DNA of 64,000 nt from Candidatus Lachnoclostridium avicola (GCA_019114465.1 DXFM01000015.1:1-64000), one strand, 5' to 3'. Positions 36,349 to 45,629 are shown, counted from the stretch's first letter. Notes: generated from the sequence alone by a model not told the origin. Numbers and translations: made by a program.

Positions 36349-37590
36349 TCAGCCTGCCTGGGCGCTTCGTTTGGCTTGGGACTTTTTCAGCCAGTCTTTT
36401 CCTTCCACCACTCTGGCGATGATCATGGCCAGTCCCGTATCTCCCGTTACGTTGATGGCAGTTGCCGGCGCGTCTGTGATGGTTCCGATGAGAACCATGA
36501 TGGGAATGGATACGGTGGGGAAGCCGAATACGGAGATGATGAAGATCTCAGCCACATATCCGCCTGCCGGGATTCCGCCCATGACCACGGAGGCAATCAC
36601 GGCCACCACGATGGACATGAAGATGTTTCTGGGGGTGGCATAGTCGATGCCGAACACGGAGCAGAGCAGGGCGATCTTTAAGATCTGGATAATGCAGGCT
36701 CCGTCCTTGTGAAGGTTTGCGCCCAGAGGCACGGCGATGTCAGCGATCTCATCGGGGATTCCGATCTCCTTTGCGTGCATCATGTTTACCGGAAGAGATG
36801 CAGCGGAGGAGCAGGTGCCCAGAGCGGTCAGAGTGGGAGCCGCGGCGCCTTTCCACCAGATCTTGACACCCTCAGAGCCGGCGCCGATGTAGGCCATGAC
36901 GGTCTGTGAAACCACATAGTAGATCAGAACTACCACAAGGTACATGATAATGCCTCTGGAGAGAGGTCCCACCACCTGGTCGCCGTACTGTCCGATCAGG
37001 ATGGCGAAGTAGCAGCCCAGGCCCAGGGGAGCCAGCTTCATTACAATATTGATAACCTTTACGATCACTTCAGTCATGCAGTCCATGGCGTGAACGACAG
37101 GTTTTCCCTTTTCACCGGCCATAATGATGGCGATGGAGAAGATCACGGTGAAGACGATCAGGGCCATCAGGTTGGACTTGGAGAACAGCAGCGGGAAGTC
37201 GTTGACGGTAAACATTCCCAGGATGTTCAGGCTGCCGGTGGCGTCTGCCACGTCCTCCGTGAGATCCAGAACCGCTCCCTTGCCGGGATCAAAGATCAGA
37301 GAAGGAATCACCATGAACAGGCAGGCGATGACGCCGCTTACGATGGTTCCCACAAGGAAAGTGATCAGAATCTTTCTCAGTTTGGTCAGGTCCTCCATTT
37401 TCGCGATGGCGGAGGTCAGGGAGCAGAAGATCAGCGGCACCACGCAGCAGTACAGCAGGTTCAGGAAGATATCTGCCACCGGCTGCAGGACGGAAGCGCC
37501 CTCGCCCCAGAACATTCCCACCACGCCGCCGATGATCATGGCTGCCAGAAGCAGGAAAGATGATTTGTAGGTATTCCAAATGTTTTTCAT
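36349..37590 (-). CDS. DAACS-family dicarboxylate/amino acid:cation symporter, first copy
   Basis: A 413-residue carrier of the glutamate/aspartate/cystine symporter family with eight membrane segments and two hairpin loops. LGTCSSAASLPVNMMHAKEIG is the Ser-rich hairpin. LGANLHKDGACIIQILKIALL has the Asn/Asp substrate site, and VTGDTGLAMIIARVVEGKDW forms the C-terminal helix. It is downstream of a PatB-type C-S lyase gene on the same strand, 31 bases apart, so I infer uptake of a sulfur amino acid such as cystine. A second similar pair lies at 42110-44583. Confidence 0.9.
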   Translation of the reverse strand: MKNIWNTYKSSFLLLAAMIIGGVVGMFWGEGASVLQPVADIFLNLLYCCVVPLIFCSLTSAIAKMEDLTKLRKILITFLVGTIVSGVIACLFMVIPSLIFDPGKGAVLDLTEDVADATGSLNILGMFTVNDFPLLFSKSNLMALIVFTVIFSIAIIMAGEKGKPVVHAMDCMTEVIVKVINIVMKLAPLGLGCYFAILIGQYGDQVVGPLSRGIIMYLVVVLIYYVVSQTVMAYIGAGSEGVKIWWKGAAAPTLTALGTCSSAASLPVNMMHAKEIGIPDEIADIAVPLGANLHKDGACIIQILKIALLCSVFGIDYATPRNIFMSIVVAVIASVVMGGIPAGGYVAEIFIISVFGFPTVSIPIMVLIGTITDAPATAINVTGDTGLAMIIARVVEGKDWLKKSQAKRSAQAG

Positions 37591-37621
37591 GAAGTGATTC
37601 CCCCTATTCTTTCTTGTCAGG

Positions 37622-38815
37622 TTAGTTCCATTTCTGATGCTTGTCCAGAGCTTCCTTCAGCTGGTTAAACGCCTGCTCCACGGTAGCCCGCGGGCATGCC
37701 AGGTTGAATCTCTCGAACTGAGCGGTCTCCGGTCCGAAGATCTTGCCGGAATCCAGCCACAGCTTCGCCTCCTCCAGCATGATGTGCTCCAGCTCCTCGT
37801 CAGTATAGCCGTATCCGGAGAAGTCGATCCATACCAGGTATGTGCCTTCCGGCTCCACAAAGGTGGCCTTCGGGAAGTTCTCCTTTACAAAGTCTCTCAC
37901 ATAGGCGATGTTGCCGGAAATGTACTCCACCAGTTCTTTTACCCACTCGTCGCCCTTGGTGTAGCAGGATTTCACAGCGGTGATTCCCATGATGTTGCCC
38001 TGGCTGTAGCCGGCGCCTGCGTTGGCGTGACGGTATTTTGCCCGAAGCTCCTCATCGTAGATGATGATGTTGGCCGGCTGGAAGCCCGCTACGTTGAAGG
38101 TCTTGCTGGGAGAGGTGTACACCACCAGGTTGGAGCGGTATTTGGGATCCAGGGTCAGGAAGCTGGTAAAGTGATTATCGCCATATACGAAGTCGCAGTG
38201 GATCTCATCGTCCATGATGATTACGTTATGAGCAAGGCAGATGTCGCCCAGTCTCTCCAGCTCTTCTTTCTTCCACACTCTTCCCACCGGGTTGTGAGGA
38301 TTGCAGAGGATGAACACTTTCACGTTGTTCTCCACGATCTTTCTCTCGAAATCCTCGAAATCGATGGTGTAATAGTTGTTCTCATAGTGAAGCTGGTTGT
38401 TGATGAAGATTCTGCCGTTGTCCTCGATCACTTCCCGGAAGGGATAGTAAACCGGCTGCTGGATCAGGATTGCGTCGCCCTCTTTTGTGAAAGCGTGAAC
38501 GCCGGTGGCCAGTCCGTATACAATGCCGCAGCCAACGGTCACGGTGTCAGGATCTACGTGATAGCCGTGATGGTTGAAGAACCAGCGGTCCATAGCGGCG
38601 TAGTACTCCGCGTCCGGATCGGTATAGCCGAAGATGCCGTGATCAATTCTTGCCCGGAAATCATCCAGAATCTCCTGGGGAAGGGCGAAGTCCATATCTG
38701 CCACCCACAGAGGAAGCAGGTCGTCTCTTCCCTTGCGCTTCATGCCGAAATCATACTTCAGGCAGCTGGTTCCCCGACGATTGATAATCTCATCAAAATT
38801 GTACTTCTTGCTCAT
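37622..38815 (-). CDS. PatB/MalY-type C-S beta-lyase, first copy
   Basis: A 397-residue PLP enzyme of fold type I in the PatB/MalY group, which cleaves cystathionine or cysteine conjugates to a thiol, pyruvate and ammonia. The start is MSKKYNFDEIINRRGTSCLKYD. LPLWVADMDFALP and ILCNPHNPVGRVW follow, and the PLP Lys lies in YTSPSKTFNVAGFQ. I place the start at 38815 to match the family N-terminus; an ATG four codons upstream is also possible. It is the first gene of a pair with the DAACS symporter and is divergent from the MarR gene. Confidence 0.88.
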   Translation of the reverse strand: MSKKYNFDEIINRRGTSCLKYDFGMKRKGRDDLLPLWVADMDFALPQEILDDFRARIDHGIFGYTDPDAEYYAAMDRWFFNHHGYHVDPDTVTVGCGIVYGLATGVHAFTKEGDAILIQQPVYYPFREVIEDNGRIFINNQLHYENNYYTIDFEDFERKIVENNVKVFILCNPHNPVGRVWKKEELERLGDICLAHNVIIMDDEIHCDFVYGDNHFTSFLTLDPKYRSNLVVYTSPSKTFNVAGFQPANIIIYDEELRAKYRHANAGAGYSQGNIMGITAVKSCYTKGDEWVKELVEYISGNIAYVRDFVKENFPKATFVEPEGTYLVWIDFSGYGYTDEELEHIMLEEAKLWLDSGKIFGPETAQFERFNLACPRATVEQAFNQLKEALDKHQKWN

Positions 38816-38880
38816 AGTTTTCTGCATCCTTTCCTTTTTAAATGATCCTTCTTTTTGATTGAAACTCGCGAGCTTTTATA

Positions 38881-38963
38881 GTTTAATCAATAAACCTTTG
38901 TGATGGTTTTATATTACACCAGGAAAAAGAGAATGTCAATAGCATTCCGTTTAAAAACTAAAC
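38881..38963. promoter_or_regulatory. Two GTTTA-N5-TAAAC dyads, candidate MarR operators
   Basis: The same 15-base dyad occurs at 38881-38895 and 38949-38963 in the gap between the PatB and MarR genes. A weaker third copy (GTTTA then AAACC) begins at 39032, right after the MarR promoter -10. MarR proteins bind dyads of this size, and autoregulation is usual for them. Confidence 0.5.
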
Positions 38964-39001
38964 TATTTTTGTATATTTTTGCTTAAATAGGTTAAAATAT
39001 A

Positions 39002-39030
39002 TTGATTTTAAATTGACTTATTGGTATAAT
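39002..39030 (+). promoter_or_regulatory. Promoter of the MarR and sigma-54 activator genes
   Basis: TTGATT at 39002-39007 and TATAAT at 39025-39030 are 17 bases apart, and a TG one base before the -10 makes it an extended -10. Confidence 0.7.
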
Positions 39031-39094
39031 AGTTTATGAAAAAACCATTTCCGTTTTGGGAATTATGGAGATTACGCGAAAAAGGAGAACTTGA

Positions 39095-39769
39095 ATGACA
39101 GACAGGGAAAAACGGGATGATAGTTTAATACTTAAACAAATTTCTTCTATGATAGCAGAGATCAACAGCGAGTCTGAACTGACGGAGAAGGACGCTCTGG
39201 CGAAGACCGCCGACGAGAACGGATTTATTCCGTCCAATGCGGAGAGCGGCTTTATCAATCAGACATTTCAGGCCCTCAACGACCGCCACAATGTGATATA
39301 TGAATTTGTCATGCGGTACAACGACTATATTTACGCGGAACACGATTATGGAAACGGCCACCCCCTGACCATGATCGAGTCCCACACCCTGACCTATATT
39401 GAGGATCATCCGGGGACGACGGTGACGGAGCTGACCGCCTACTGGCACAAGACGAAGGGAGCCATTTCCCAGATTGTCAGCCGGCTGGAAGATCTGGGGC
39501 TGGTGACGAAGACCAAAAAGGAAGGCAACGGAAAGAACGTCTATCTTTACATTACGGAGACCGGATACCAGGTGAGCCGGTCCCACAAATTGTACGATAT
39601 TCTGGATATTACAAAGACGCTGAGCAAAATTCAGAAAGAATGTACGCCTGCCGAGATTGACACGTTTTATAAGGTGATTTCCGTATATTATAAGGTAATC
39701 TACAAGGATTTTGAGGAAAATAAGATTCCCAAGCGCCAGGGAAAGCGCAGAAAGCAGAGCAAGAGGTGA
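39095..39769 (+). CDS. MarR-family transcriptional regulator
   Basis: A 224-residue winged-helix regulator. The DNA-binding part is at about residues 105-160: TTVTELTAYWHKTKGAISQI is the helix-turn-helix and LVTKTKKEGNGKNVYLYIT the wing. The N-terminal 65 residues are polar and longer than in most MarR proteins. The C-terminus ends in a basic KRQGKRRKQSKR tail. It lies between two PatB-symporter modules and is followed nine bases later by the sigma-54 activator gene, probably in one transcript. It likely controls the divergent PatB gene through the GTTTA dyads. Confidence 0.87.
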   Translation: MTDREKRDDSLILKQISSMIAEINSESELTEKDALAKTADENGFIPSNAESGFINQTFQALNDRHNVIYEFVMRYNDYIYAEHDYGNGHPLTMIESHTLTYIEDHPGTTVTELTAYWHKTKGAISQIVSRLEDLGLVTKTKKEGNGKNVYLYITETGYQVSRSHKLYDILDITKTLSKIQKECTPAEIDTFYKVISVYYKVIYKDFEENKIPKRQGKRRKQSKR

Positions 39770-39778
39770 TCGTGGATT

Positions 39779-41857
39779 ATGAAGAAAACCATTGCGGTTG
39801 TAGCCCTGGATCCCAGGGCTGCGGCTTTTTACGCGGGACAGATCGAGAGTCTGTTCCATGATTACGCAGAGGTGAGGTCCTACAGCGTGAGGGATGGGTC
39901 TGCCACAGGAAAACTGCCGGGAGCGGATCTGTTTGCCATTTCCACAGACGCCTACGGTTCGGCGGAGGAAGTGGCCAGGCATGTGCCCATAGATTCCGTG
40001 ACCATGGGCATTGAAGTTTCTTATAAATGGGATACGCTGGAGGAGCTCTGGGGGATCCCTGAGGGGACGAAGGCCCTGTTCGTCAACATGACGGAGACCA
40101 TGGGGCGGGAAGCCATCGCCCAGCTGGCGTCCCTGGGGGTCAATCATATCCAGTTCATCCCCTTTTATCCGGGGGCGGTTCTGGAGGAGCCGGCGGAACT
40201 GGCGGTGACGCCGGATGAGGAGCGGTATGTGCCGGAGGGAGTGAAAAAAGTGCTCAACATCGGTCACCGATCCTGCACGTCAGGGATGATGATCGAGATT
40301 GCCCTCCGTCTGGGGTTGGAGGCGCTCCCGGAGACGGAGGTCTTTCAGGAATATTTTCGCTCCATGGCCACCAGCAACTACAGCTTTGACCAGATGTATT
40401 CCCGTTCCAGGAAGCTGGAGAGCCAGTTTCATATATTAATGGAAATCCTGGATGAGGGCCTGGTGGGAGTCAATGAAAAGGGGGAGATCTTCGCCTGCAA
40501 CCGGAAGGCCTGTCAGATCGCCCGGGTGGAGAGCAGCCTGGTCATGGGAAAGCGGGGAGAGGAGGTATTTCCCTACATTCCATTTTACCGGGCTATCACG
40601 GAAAAACAGGAGATTCCCGCCAGGGTGATGAAACTGTACGGGGTCAACGTGACCATAGCCGTCATGCCGGTGCTGCGCCAGAAAGAGTGCATCGGAGCTT
40701 TTGCGGTGATGCAGAAGTTCAGCGAGGTGGAGTCCCGCCAGAACGAGCTGAGAAATCAGCTTCTTCAGAAAGGTTATATGGCCAGATACACCATAGACGA
40801 CGTGCTGGGGGAGTCGGACTGCATCCGGCGGACGAAGGAAATCCTGCTGAAAATGGCGGTGACGGAGAGCCCGGTGCTGATCATGGGAGAGACGGGAACG
40901 GGCAAGGAGCTTCTGGCTCACGCCGTCCACTGCGCGTCTCACCGGGCAAAGGGCCCCTTTGTGGCCATCAATGTGGCGGCCATGCCGGAAAACCTGCTGG
41001 AGAGCGAACTCTTCGGCTATGAGGAAGGAGCCTTTACCGGGGCGAAAAAAGGCGGCAGACCGGGACTCTTTGAATTTGCCCATGGCGGCACCCTGTTCCT
41101 GGATGAGGTGGAAGGCATGAGCCCGGCCATGCAGGTGAAACTGCTACGTGTTCTCCAGGAAGGAGAGGTGATGCGGGTGGGCGGCAGCACCATCGTCCAC
41201 GTGGATGTGCGGGTTGTGGCCGCTACCAATGAGTCTCTGGAGCAGAAGGTGGAGGAGGGAAGTTTCCGACGGGATCTGTATTACCGGCTCAACGCCCTCA
41301 CTGTGGTGGTGCCGCCCCTCAGAGAGCGGGGAGAGGACATTCTCCTTCTGCTGGAGCATTTCCGCCGGCAGCTGAACGGAAACTTCTGCCTGTCGGAGGA
41401 GGTTCGTGATTTTCTGCTGCATTATTCCTGGCCGGGAAATATCCGGGAGCTGCGCAACGCGGCGGAGTACTTTAATTATACGGGCAGCCAGGTGATCGGC
41501 ATGGAAGACCTGCCGCCCACCATGGCCGGAATGGGCGTCGGAGGAAGGTTCCGGAGAACGGCAGCGGACGGGGGAAAGGCGGTGCAGGAGACCTCCTGCT
41601 GCTGGAACATGGTCAGCCGGTTTGTGCTGGGAGAGCTTTTCCGGGCAGAGGAGCAGGGAGAGCTGACCGGCCGGGAGAAGATCCTGGAGGCGGCACGGAA
41701 GAGTCACCTTCCCCTTTCCCAGCGGGAAGTGCGGGAGAGTCTGACGCAGCTGGCGGCGGCCGGTCTGGCGAAGGTGTCCAGGGGCCGGGGCGGAAGCCGG
41801 ATTACGCCGGCGGGCCGGAAGGCCTGGGAAGATCTGCAGGTCAGAAAGCCGGTATAG
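39779..41857 (+). CDS. Sigma-54-dependent activator with PAS sensor and MarR-like C-terminal domain
   Basis: A 692-residue activator. About 1-200 form a sensor of unclear family. About 215-330 are PAS-like ([20 protein letters not shown]). About 345-575 are the AAA+ motor, with Walker [16 protein letters not shown], the sigma-54 contact loop [19 protein letters not shown], Walker [13 protein letters not shown] and sensor [14 protein letters not shown]. The last 80 residues resemble a winged helix (LTAREK-like helices, then [20 protein letters not shown]) in place of the usual Fis-type domain. A -24/-12 promoter and phased repeats follow directly, so it very likely activates the PatB-symporter operon downstream. 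Confidence 0.92.
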   Translation: MKKTIAVVALDPRAAAFYAGQIESLFHDYAEVRSYSVRDGSATGKLPGADLFAISTDAYGSAEEVARHVPIDSVTMGIEVSYKWDTLEELWGIPEGTKALFVNMTETMGREAIAQLASLGVNHIQFIPFYPGAVLEEPAELAVTPDEERYVPEGVKKVLNIGHRSCTSGMMIEIALRLGLEALPETEVFQEYFRSMATSNYSFDQMYSRSRKLESQFHILMEILDEGLVGVNEKGEIFACNRKACQIARVESSLVMGKRGEEVFPYIPFYRAITEKQEIPARVMKLYGVNVTIAVMPVLRQKECIGAFAVMQKFSEVESRQNELRNQLLQKGYMARYTIDDVLGESDCIRRTKEILLKMAVTESPVLIMGETGTGKELLAHAVHCASHRAKGPFVAINVAAMPENLLESELFGYEEGAFTGAKKGGRPGLFEFAHGGTLFLDEVEGMSPAMQVKLLRVLQEGEVMRVGGSTIVHVDVRVVAATNESLEQKVEEGSFRRDLYYRLNALTVVVPPLRERGEDILLLLEHFRRQLNGNFCLSEEVRDFLLHYSWPGNIRELRNAAEYFNYTGSQVIGMEDLPPTMAGMGVGGRFRRTAADGGKAVQETSCCWNMVSRFVLGELFRAEEQGELTGREKILEAARKSHLPLSQREVRESLTQLAAAGLAKVSRGRGGSRITPAGRKAWEDLQVRKPV

Positions 41858-41864
41858 ATGAATG

Positions 41865-41933
41865 TTGGCAGCCAAAACAACCAAAACAACCAATAATGAA
41901 CTAAAATAACCAAATATAAACCAAATAAACCAA
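41865..41933 (+). promoter_or_regulatory. Helically phased ACCAA repeat array, probable activator-binding sites
   Basis: A TTGGCAGCCAA palindrome at 41865-41875 leads into five further copies: ACCAA at 41880, 41889, 41909, 41920 and 41929, with ACTAA at 41900. Starts are 9 or 11 bases apart, near one helical turn on average. The array ends about 98 bases upstream of the -24/-12 promoter, a normal distance for sigma-54 enhancers. Confidence 0.65.
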
Positions 41934-42030
41934 TTTTCGGATCCCAAAATCAGAGTGAAGAGGTTCGGGAATCCCCTTTAAATGCCGGAAAACCCCGGCA
42001 TTTAATTTTTTTTGCAAAAATTTTAAAAGT

Positions 42031-42046
42031 TGGCATGGACATTGCT
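42031..42046 (+). promoter_or_regulatory. Sigma-54 (-24/-12) promoter
   Basis: TGGCATGGACATTGCT fits the consensus TGGCAC-N5-TTGC with GG and GC exactly ten bases apart. Transcription should start near 42057 and leave a leader of about 53 bases to the PatB start. The upstream gene is a sigma-54 activator. Confidence 0.88.
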
Positions 42047-42109
42047 TTTTATATGGGCAGAGGCTGAGGCCGGGAAGAAAAAGGCCCAGCGAGAGAAAGG
42101 AAGATCAGC

Positions 42110-43288
42110 ATGAAGTATAATTTCGACGAAGTGATTGACAGAAGCCAGAATCGTTCTTCTAAGTACGATGAGAGAGTGCAGAATTTCGGGACGGACCAGG
42201 TGATCCCCCTCTGGGTGGCGGATATGGATTTTAAGACTGCCCAGCCCATTATCGACGTCTGCGTCAAGAAGGCGGAGGAGGGAATCTGGGGATATACCTC
42301 CAGACCGGCCAGCTATTTCGAAGCGGTGAAGGAGTGGGAGAAAAAGAGAAATGGCTGGGATGTGGACACGTCTCTTATGAGCTGGTGCCTGGGCGTGGTT
42401 CCGGCCCTTTCCGCCCTGGTAAACCTGTACACGAAGGACGGGGACAAGGTGATGATCCAGACTCCCGTTTATCCTGAGTTTTACGATGTGACGGAAGCCT
42501 GGGGCCGGGAAGTGGTGGAGAACCGCCTGGTGGAGGAGAACGGAACCTGGCATGTGGATTTTGAGGACTTTGAGGAGAAGGCAAAAGATGAGAAGGTAAA
42601 GGTATTTCTGCTGTGCAGCCCCCACAATCCTCTGGGAATTGTGTGGACTCCGGAGGAGCTGAAAAAGATGGCGGATATCTGCATCGCCAACGATGTGCTG
42701 CTGGTGTCCGATGAGATCCATTCGGACCTGATTTTCCACGGAAAGAAACACACGCCCACGGCGAAGGTTTCCCCGGAGATTGCCTCCAGGATCGTGACCT
42801 GCGTTTCCGCCACCAAGACTTTCAACCTGGCCGGACTTCAGGCTTCCACCACCATTTTCCCCAATGAGGAGATGAAGAAGGAATTCGACCGGTTCTGGAT
42901 GAAGATGGACATTCACAGAAACAACGCCTTCAGCTCCGTAGCCATGGAAGCGGCTTACCGGGAAGGCGAGGAGTGGCTGGACCAGCTGCTGGAGTATATT
43001 TCCGGAAACTTTGATTTCGTGAAGGAGTACTGCGACAAGTACATTCCGAAGATCAAACCCAACGTGCCGGACGCCACCTATCTGGTATGGCTGGACTGCC
43101 GGGCTCTGGGCATGAATAATGAGGAGCTGAAAAACTTCATGGTCTACAAGGCGGGCCTGGGGTTAAATGAGGGCTGGAAGTTCGGCCGCAGCCTGACAGG
43201 ATTTATGAGACTGAACGTGGCCTGTCCCCGTTCCGTGCTGGAGAAGGCGCTGGGACAGCTGAGAGACGCGGTGAACAGTCTGGAGTAA
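42110..43288 (+). CDS. PatB/MalY-type C-S beta-lyase, second copy
   Basis: A 392-residue PLP enzyme clearly paralogous to the one at 37622-38815. It begins MKYNFDEVIDRSQNRSSKYD and has IPLWVADMDFKTA and LLCSPHNPLGIVW. The PLP-binding Lys lies in SATKTFNLAGLQ. It likely cleaves cystathionine, cystine or a cysteine conjugate, releasing a thiol or sulfide. AAAGGAAG lies before the ATG. It is the first gene after the sigma-54 promoter and is followed by a symporter and a small glutaredoxin-like protein, which fits cyst(e)ine breakdown and thiol balance. Confidence 0.9.
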   Translation: MKYNFDEVIDRSQNRSSKYDERVQNFGTDQVIPLWVADMDFKTAQPIIDVCVKKAEEGIWGYTSRPASYFEAVKEWEKKRNGWDVDTSLMSWCLGVVPALSALVNLYTKDGDKVMIQTPVYPEFYDVTEAWGREVVENRLVEENGTWHVDFEDFEEKAKDEKVKVFLLCSPHNPLGIVWTPEELKKMADICIANDVLLVSDEIHSDLIFHGKKHTPTAKVSPEIASRIVTCVSATKTFNLAGLQASTTIFPNEEMKKEFDRFWMKMDIHRNNAFSSVAMEAAYREGEEWLDQLLEYISGNFDFVKEYCDKYIPKIKPNVPDATYLVWLDCRALGMNNEELKNFMVYKAGLGLNEGWKFGRSLTGFMRLNVACPRSVLEKALGQLRDAVNSLE

Positions 43289-43326
43289 ACAGCGAGACAC
43301 AGAAAAATCATTAGGGGGAAATACAG

Positions 43327-44583
43327 ATGGATAAGAAAAAAATTTGGGAAAGTTACCGTTTCCCGCTGATTCTGCTGGCGGGTATTATTATCGGAGCGCT
43401 TATTGGGGTGATCTTCGGGGAGAAGGCTACTGTGCTTCAGCCGGTGGGACAGATCTTCATTAATCTGATGTTTACCATTGTGGTGCCCATGGTATTTGTT
43501 TCCATCACCTCGGCGGTGGGAAGCATGCTGAACATGAAGCGGCTGGGAAAGATCCTGGGAAGTATGGTGGTGACGTTTATTGCCACCGGCGTCTGCGCCG
43601 CCATCCTGGTGCTGGTGGTGGTCAATATCTGGCCGCCGGCAGCCAACACCTCTATTTCCATGGGGGAGGCTACCATGCAGGAGGCCACAGACATCAGCCA
43701 GATGATCGTCAGCACCCTGACGGTGGACGATTTCAGCGGCCTGATGAGCCGTGACAACATGCTGCCCATCATCATCTTCGCCATTATCGCCGGCGTGGCC
43801 GTGGCGGCCTGCGGCGGACAGGAGAGCCAGGTGGGCAGACTGCTGGCCAACTTAAATGACGTGATCATGAAGATCGTGGATATGATCATGAAGCTGGCTC
43901 CCATCGGTCTGGGGGCGTACTTCGCGAACCTGGTGGGTGAGTTCGGGCCGCAGCTGATCGGAGACTACGGGCGGACGCTGCTGATCTACTATCCCATGTG
44001 CGCCGTGTACGCGGTGATATTTTTCCCCATCTACACCTACATCGCCGGCGGAAAGACAGGGGTAAAGAAGATGCTTCAGAATATTTTCAACCCGGCGGTC
44101 ACGGCCTTTGCCACCCAGAGTTCTGTGGCGGCTCTGCCTGCCAACATGGAAGCCTGCCATGAGATCGGCGTGCCGGACGACATCAGCAACATTGTGCTGC
44201 CCATGGGAGCCACCATGCACATGGACGGGTCTGTGCTCTCATCCATCACAAAGATCGCCTTCCTTTTCGGCGTATTCCAGATGCCGTTTACAGGGGCGGG
44301 AACCTACGCCATGGCAATCGTGGTGGCAGTGCTGAGCGCCTTCGTGCTCTCCGGAGCTCCCGGCGGCGGTCTGGTGGGCGAGATGCTCATCGTCAGCCTG
44401 TTCGGATTCCCTGGGGAGGCCTTCCCGCTGATCGCAACCATCGGATTTTTGGTTGACCCGGCGGCCACCTGCTTAAATTCCTCCGGAGATACCATCGCGT
44501 CCATGATCGTGGCCCGGGTGGTGGAAGGCAAAGACTGGCTGAAGAAGGCTGCGGAGAGAAAAACCGCGGCTCAGGAAATTTAA
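43327..44583 (+). CDS. DAACS-family amino acid:cation symporter, second copy
   Basis: A 418-residue carrier paralogous to the one at 36349-37590. The Ser-rich hairpin is TQSSVAALPANMEACHEIG. VLPMGATMHMDGSVLSSITK covers the substrate region, and NSSGDTIASMIVARVVEGKDW is the C-terminal helix. This family moves glutamate, aspartate, dicarboxylates, serine or cystine with Na+ or H+. It lies 38 bases after PatB with AGGGGGAAA before the ATG. Coupling to a C-S lyase points to cystine or another sulfur amino acid. Confidence 0.9.
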   Translation: MDKKKIWESYRFPLILLAGIIIGALIGVIFGEKATVLQPVGQIFINLMFTIVVPMVFVSITSAVGSMLNMKRLGKILGSMVVTFIATGVCAAILVLVVVNIWPPAANTSISMGEATMQEATDISQMIVSTLTVDDFSGLMSRDNMLPIIIFAIIAGVAVAACGGQESQVGRLLANLNDVIMKIVDMIMKLAPIGLGAYFANLVGEFGPQLIGDYGRTLLIYYPMCAVYAVIFFPIYTYIAGGKTGVKKMLQNIFNPAVTAFATQSSVAALPANMEACHEIGVPDDISNIVLPMGATMHMDGSVLSSITKIAFLFGVFQMPFTGAGTYAMAIVVAVLSAFVLSGAPGGGLVGEMLIVSLFGFPGEAFPLIATIGFLVDPAATCLNSSGDTIASMIVARVVEGKDWLKKAAERKTAAQEI

Positions 44584-44604
44584 TAAAAGGAAAGGAAAAA
44601 GTGA

Positions 44605-44865
44605 ATGATGAAAGTGACTGTGATTGGAAGTCATCTCTGCCCGGACACTCTGGCGTCCTTAAACCGCCTCTGGGCAGAAGGCGCTGAGATTGATTTTAAG
44701 GATATTTTATCCTGTCATGCAGATTTAAAGGAATACTTAAACTTGAGAGAGACCAGCCCGGTCTACGCAGATGTGCGGGGGACAGACCGTCTGGGGATCC
44801 CCTGCTTTGTGGGAGAGGACGGAACGGTCACTCTGGATTTAAACCAGGTGCTGGGCCATAAGTAG
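44605..44865 (+). CDS. Glutaredoxin-like small protein
   Basis: An 86-residue thioredoxin-fold protein. VTVIGSHLCPDTLASLNRL is a glutaredoxin-type start with only one Cys at the active site (CPDT), and GIPCFVGEDGTVTLD holds the cis-Pro region, preceded by Ile. Similar glutaredoxin-related proteins are common in clostridia and lack known targets. It ends the PatB-symporter operon and may handle disulfides formed or imported there. Two ATG codons lie together; the first has AAGGAAA upstream. Confidence 0.8.
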   Translation: MMKVTVIGSHLCPDTLASLNRLWAEGAEIDFKDILSCHADLKEYLNLRETSPVYADVRGTDRLGIPCFVGEDGTVTLDLNQVLGHK

Positions 44866-44881
44866 GCGAAAAGAGCGGAAT

Positions 44882-44929
44882 AAAAGACGCCGGAAACCGA
44901 CAGTAATTCATCGGTTTCCGGCGTCTTTT
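44882..44929. terminator. Terminator of the second PatB operon
   Basis: A perfect 19-bp stem (AAAAGACGCCGGAAACCGA and its complement) with a 10-base loop and T-run. It also ends the flavodoxin message from the other strand. Confidence 0.9.
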
Positions 44930-44961
44930 CGCTGTTTGGCGGCGGGCTGGTTCACCTGTCC

Positions 44962-45579
44962 TCAGCGGATGAAATCCGTTCTGGCAAAGGGTTCCTTTTC
45001 CGGCAGGCCGTAGGCTTCTTTGCCCAGAGCGATGCTCTTCATTAAGAACGTCATGTTCCGTGCCAGAGTGCGCATGGTCTGAAGGCCTTCCGCGTCCTGG
45101 GCCGCTTCTCCGGCGGCTCTGCCGTGGATGCTGTTCCAGTACTGGCTGGACGCTACCGGCATGCCGCTGATGGTAAAGAACTTGTTCAGCTCATCAAAGG
45201 TGGAGGAAAGCCCCCCTCTTCTGGCGCAGACAACGCTGGCGCCCACCTTCATGGTCTTGTCGAAGTGGGTGCTGTAGAACAGTCTGGTGAGGAAGGCCAC
45301 CAGGGTGGCGTTGGCGGAGGCGTAGTACACAGGGCTGGCGACTACCAGGCCGTCGCAGGCTTCAAACTTCGGCGCTGTCTCGTTTACCAGATCGTTGAAC
45401 ACACAGGCGCCTGTCTGTGCGCACTTGCCGCAGGCGATGCAGCTTCTGATGTCTTTGTTTCCGATCTGCAGAACTTCCGTCTCCACGCCCTCGGCGTCAA
45501 ATACCTTGATCATTTCCTTTAAGGCGATGGAAGTATTTCCGTTTGCCCGGGGGCTTCCGTTAATAATTAAAACTTTCAT
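44962..45579 (-). CDS. Flavodoxin-fold NAD(P)H-dependent oxidoreductase
   Basis: A 205-residue FMN protein of the NADPH-dependent FMN reductase/iron-sulfur flavoprotein group. It starts MKVLIINGSPRANGNTSIAL, the phosphate loop for FMN. CIACGKCAQTGAC carries four Cys that could bind a cluster. VVASPVYYASANATLVAFLTR is the second FMN loop. AGGAGGG lies before the start on the minus strand. A MerR-type promoter about 50 bases upstream and the divergent MerR gene suggest induction by redox stress or a toxic compound. Confidence 0.9.
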   Translation of the reverse strand: MKVLIINGSPRANGNTSIALKEMIKVFDAEGVETEVLQIGNKDIRSCIACGKCAQTGACVFNDLVNETAPKFEACDGLVVASPVYYASANATLVAFLTRLFYSTHFDKTMKVGASVVCARRGGLSSTFDELNKFFTISGMPVASSQYWNSIHGRAAGEAAQDAEGLQTMRTLARNMTFLMKSIALGKEAYGLPEKEPFARTDFIR

Positions 45580-45629
45580 AAATCTAATCCCTCCTGCTGG
45601 CCAGATTCATAAGTCTGGTTTATACTGTC

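Noticed and set aside
37637-38845. A 402-codon plus-strand frame opposite the first PatB gene
   Set aside because: The minus-strand frame is a complete PLP enzyme with its Lys motif; the plus frame has no recognisable domain.
41865-41933. CRISPR-like short repeats
   Set aside because: The units are five bases at 9-11-base spacing with no spacers; the position before a sigma-54 promoter explains them better.
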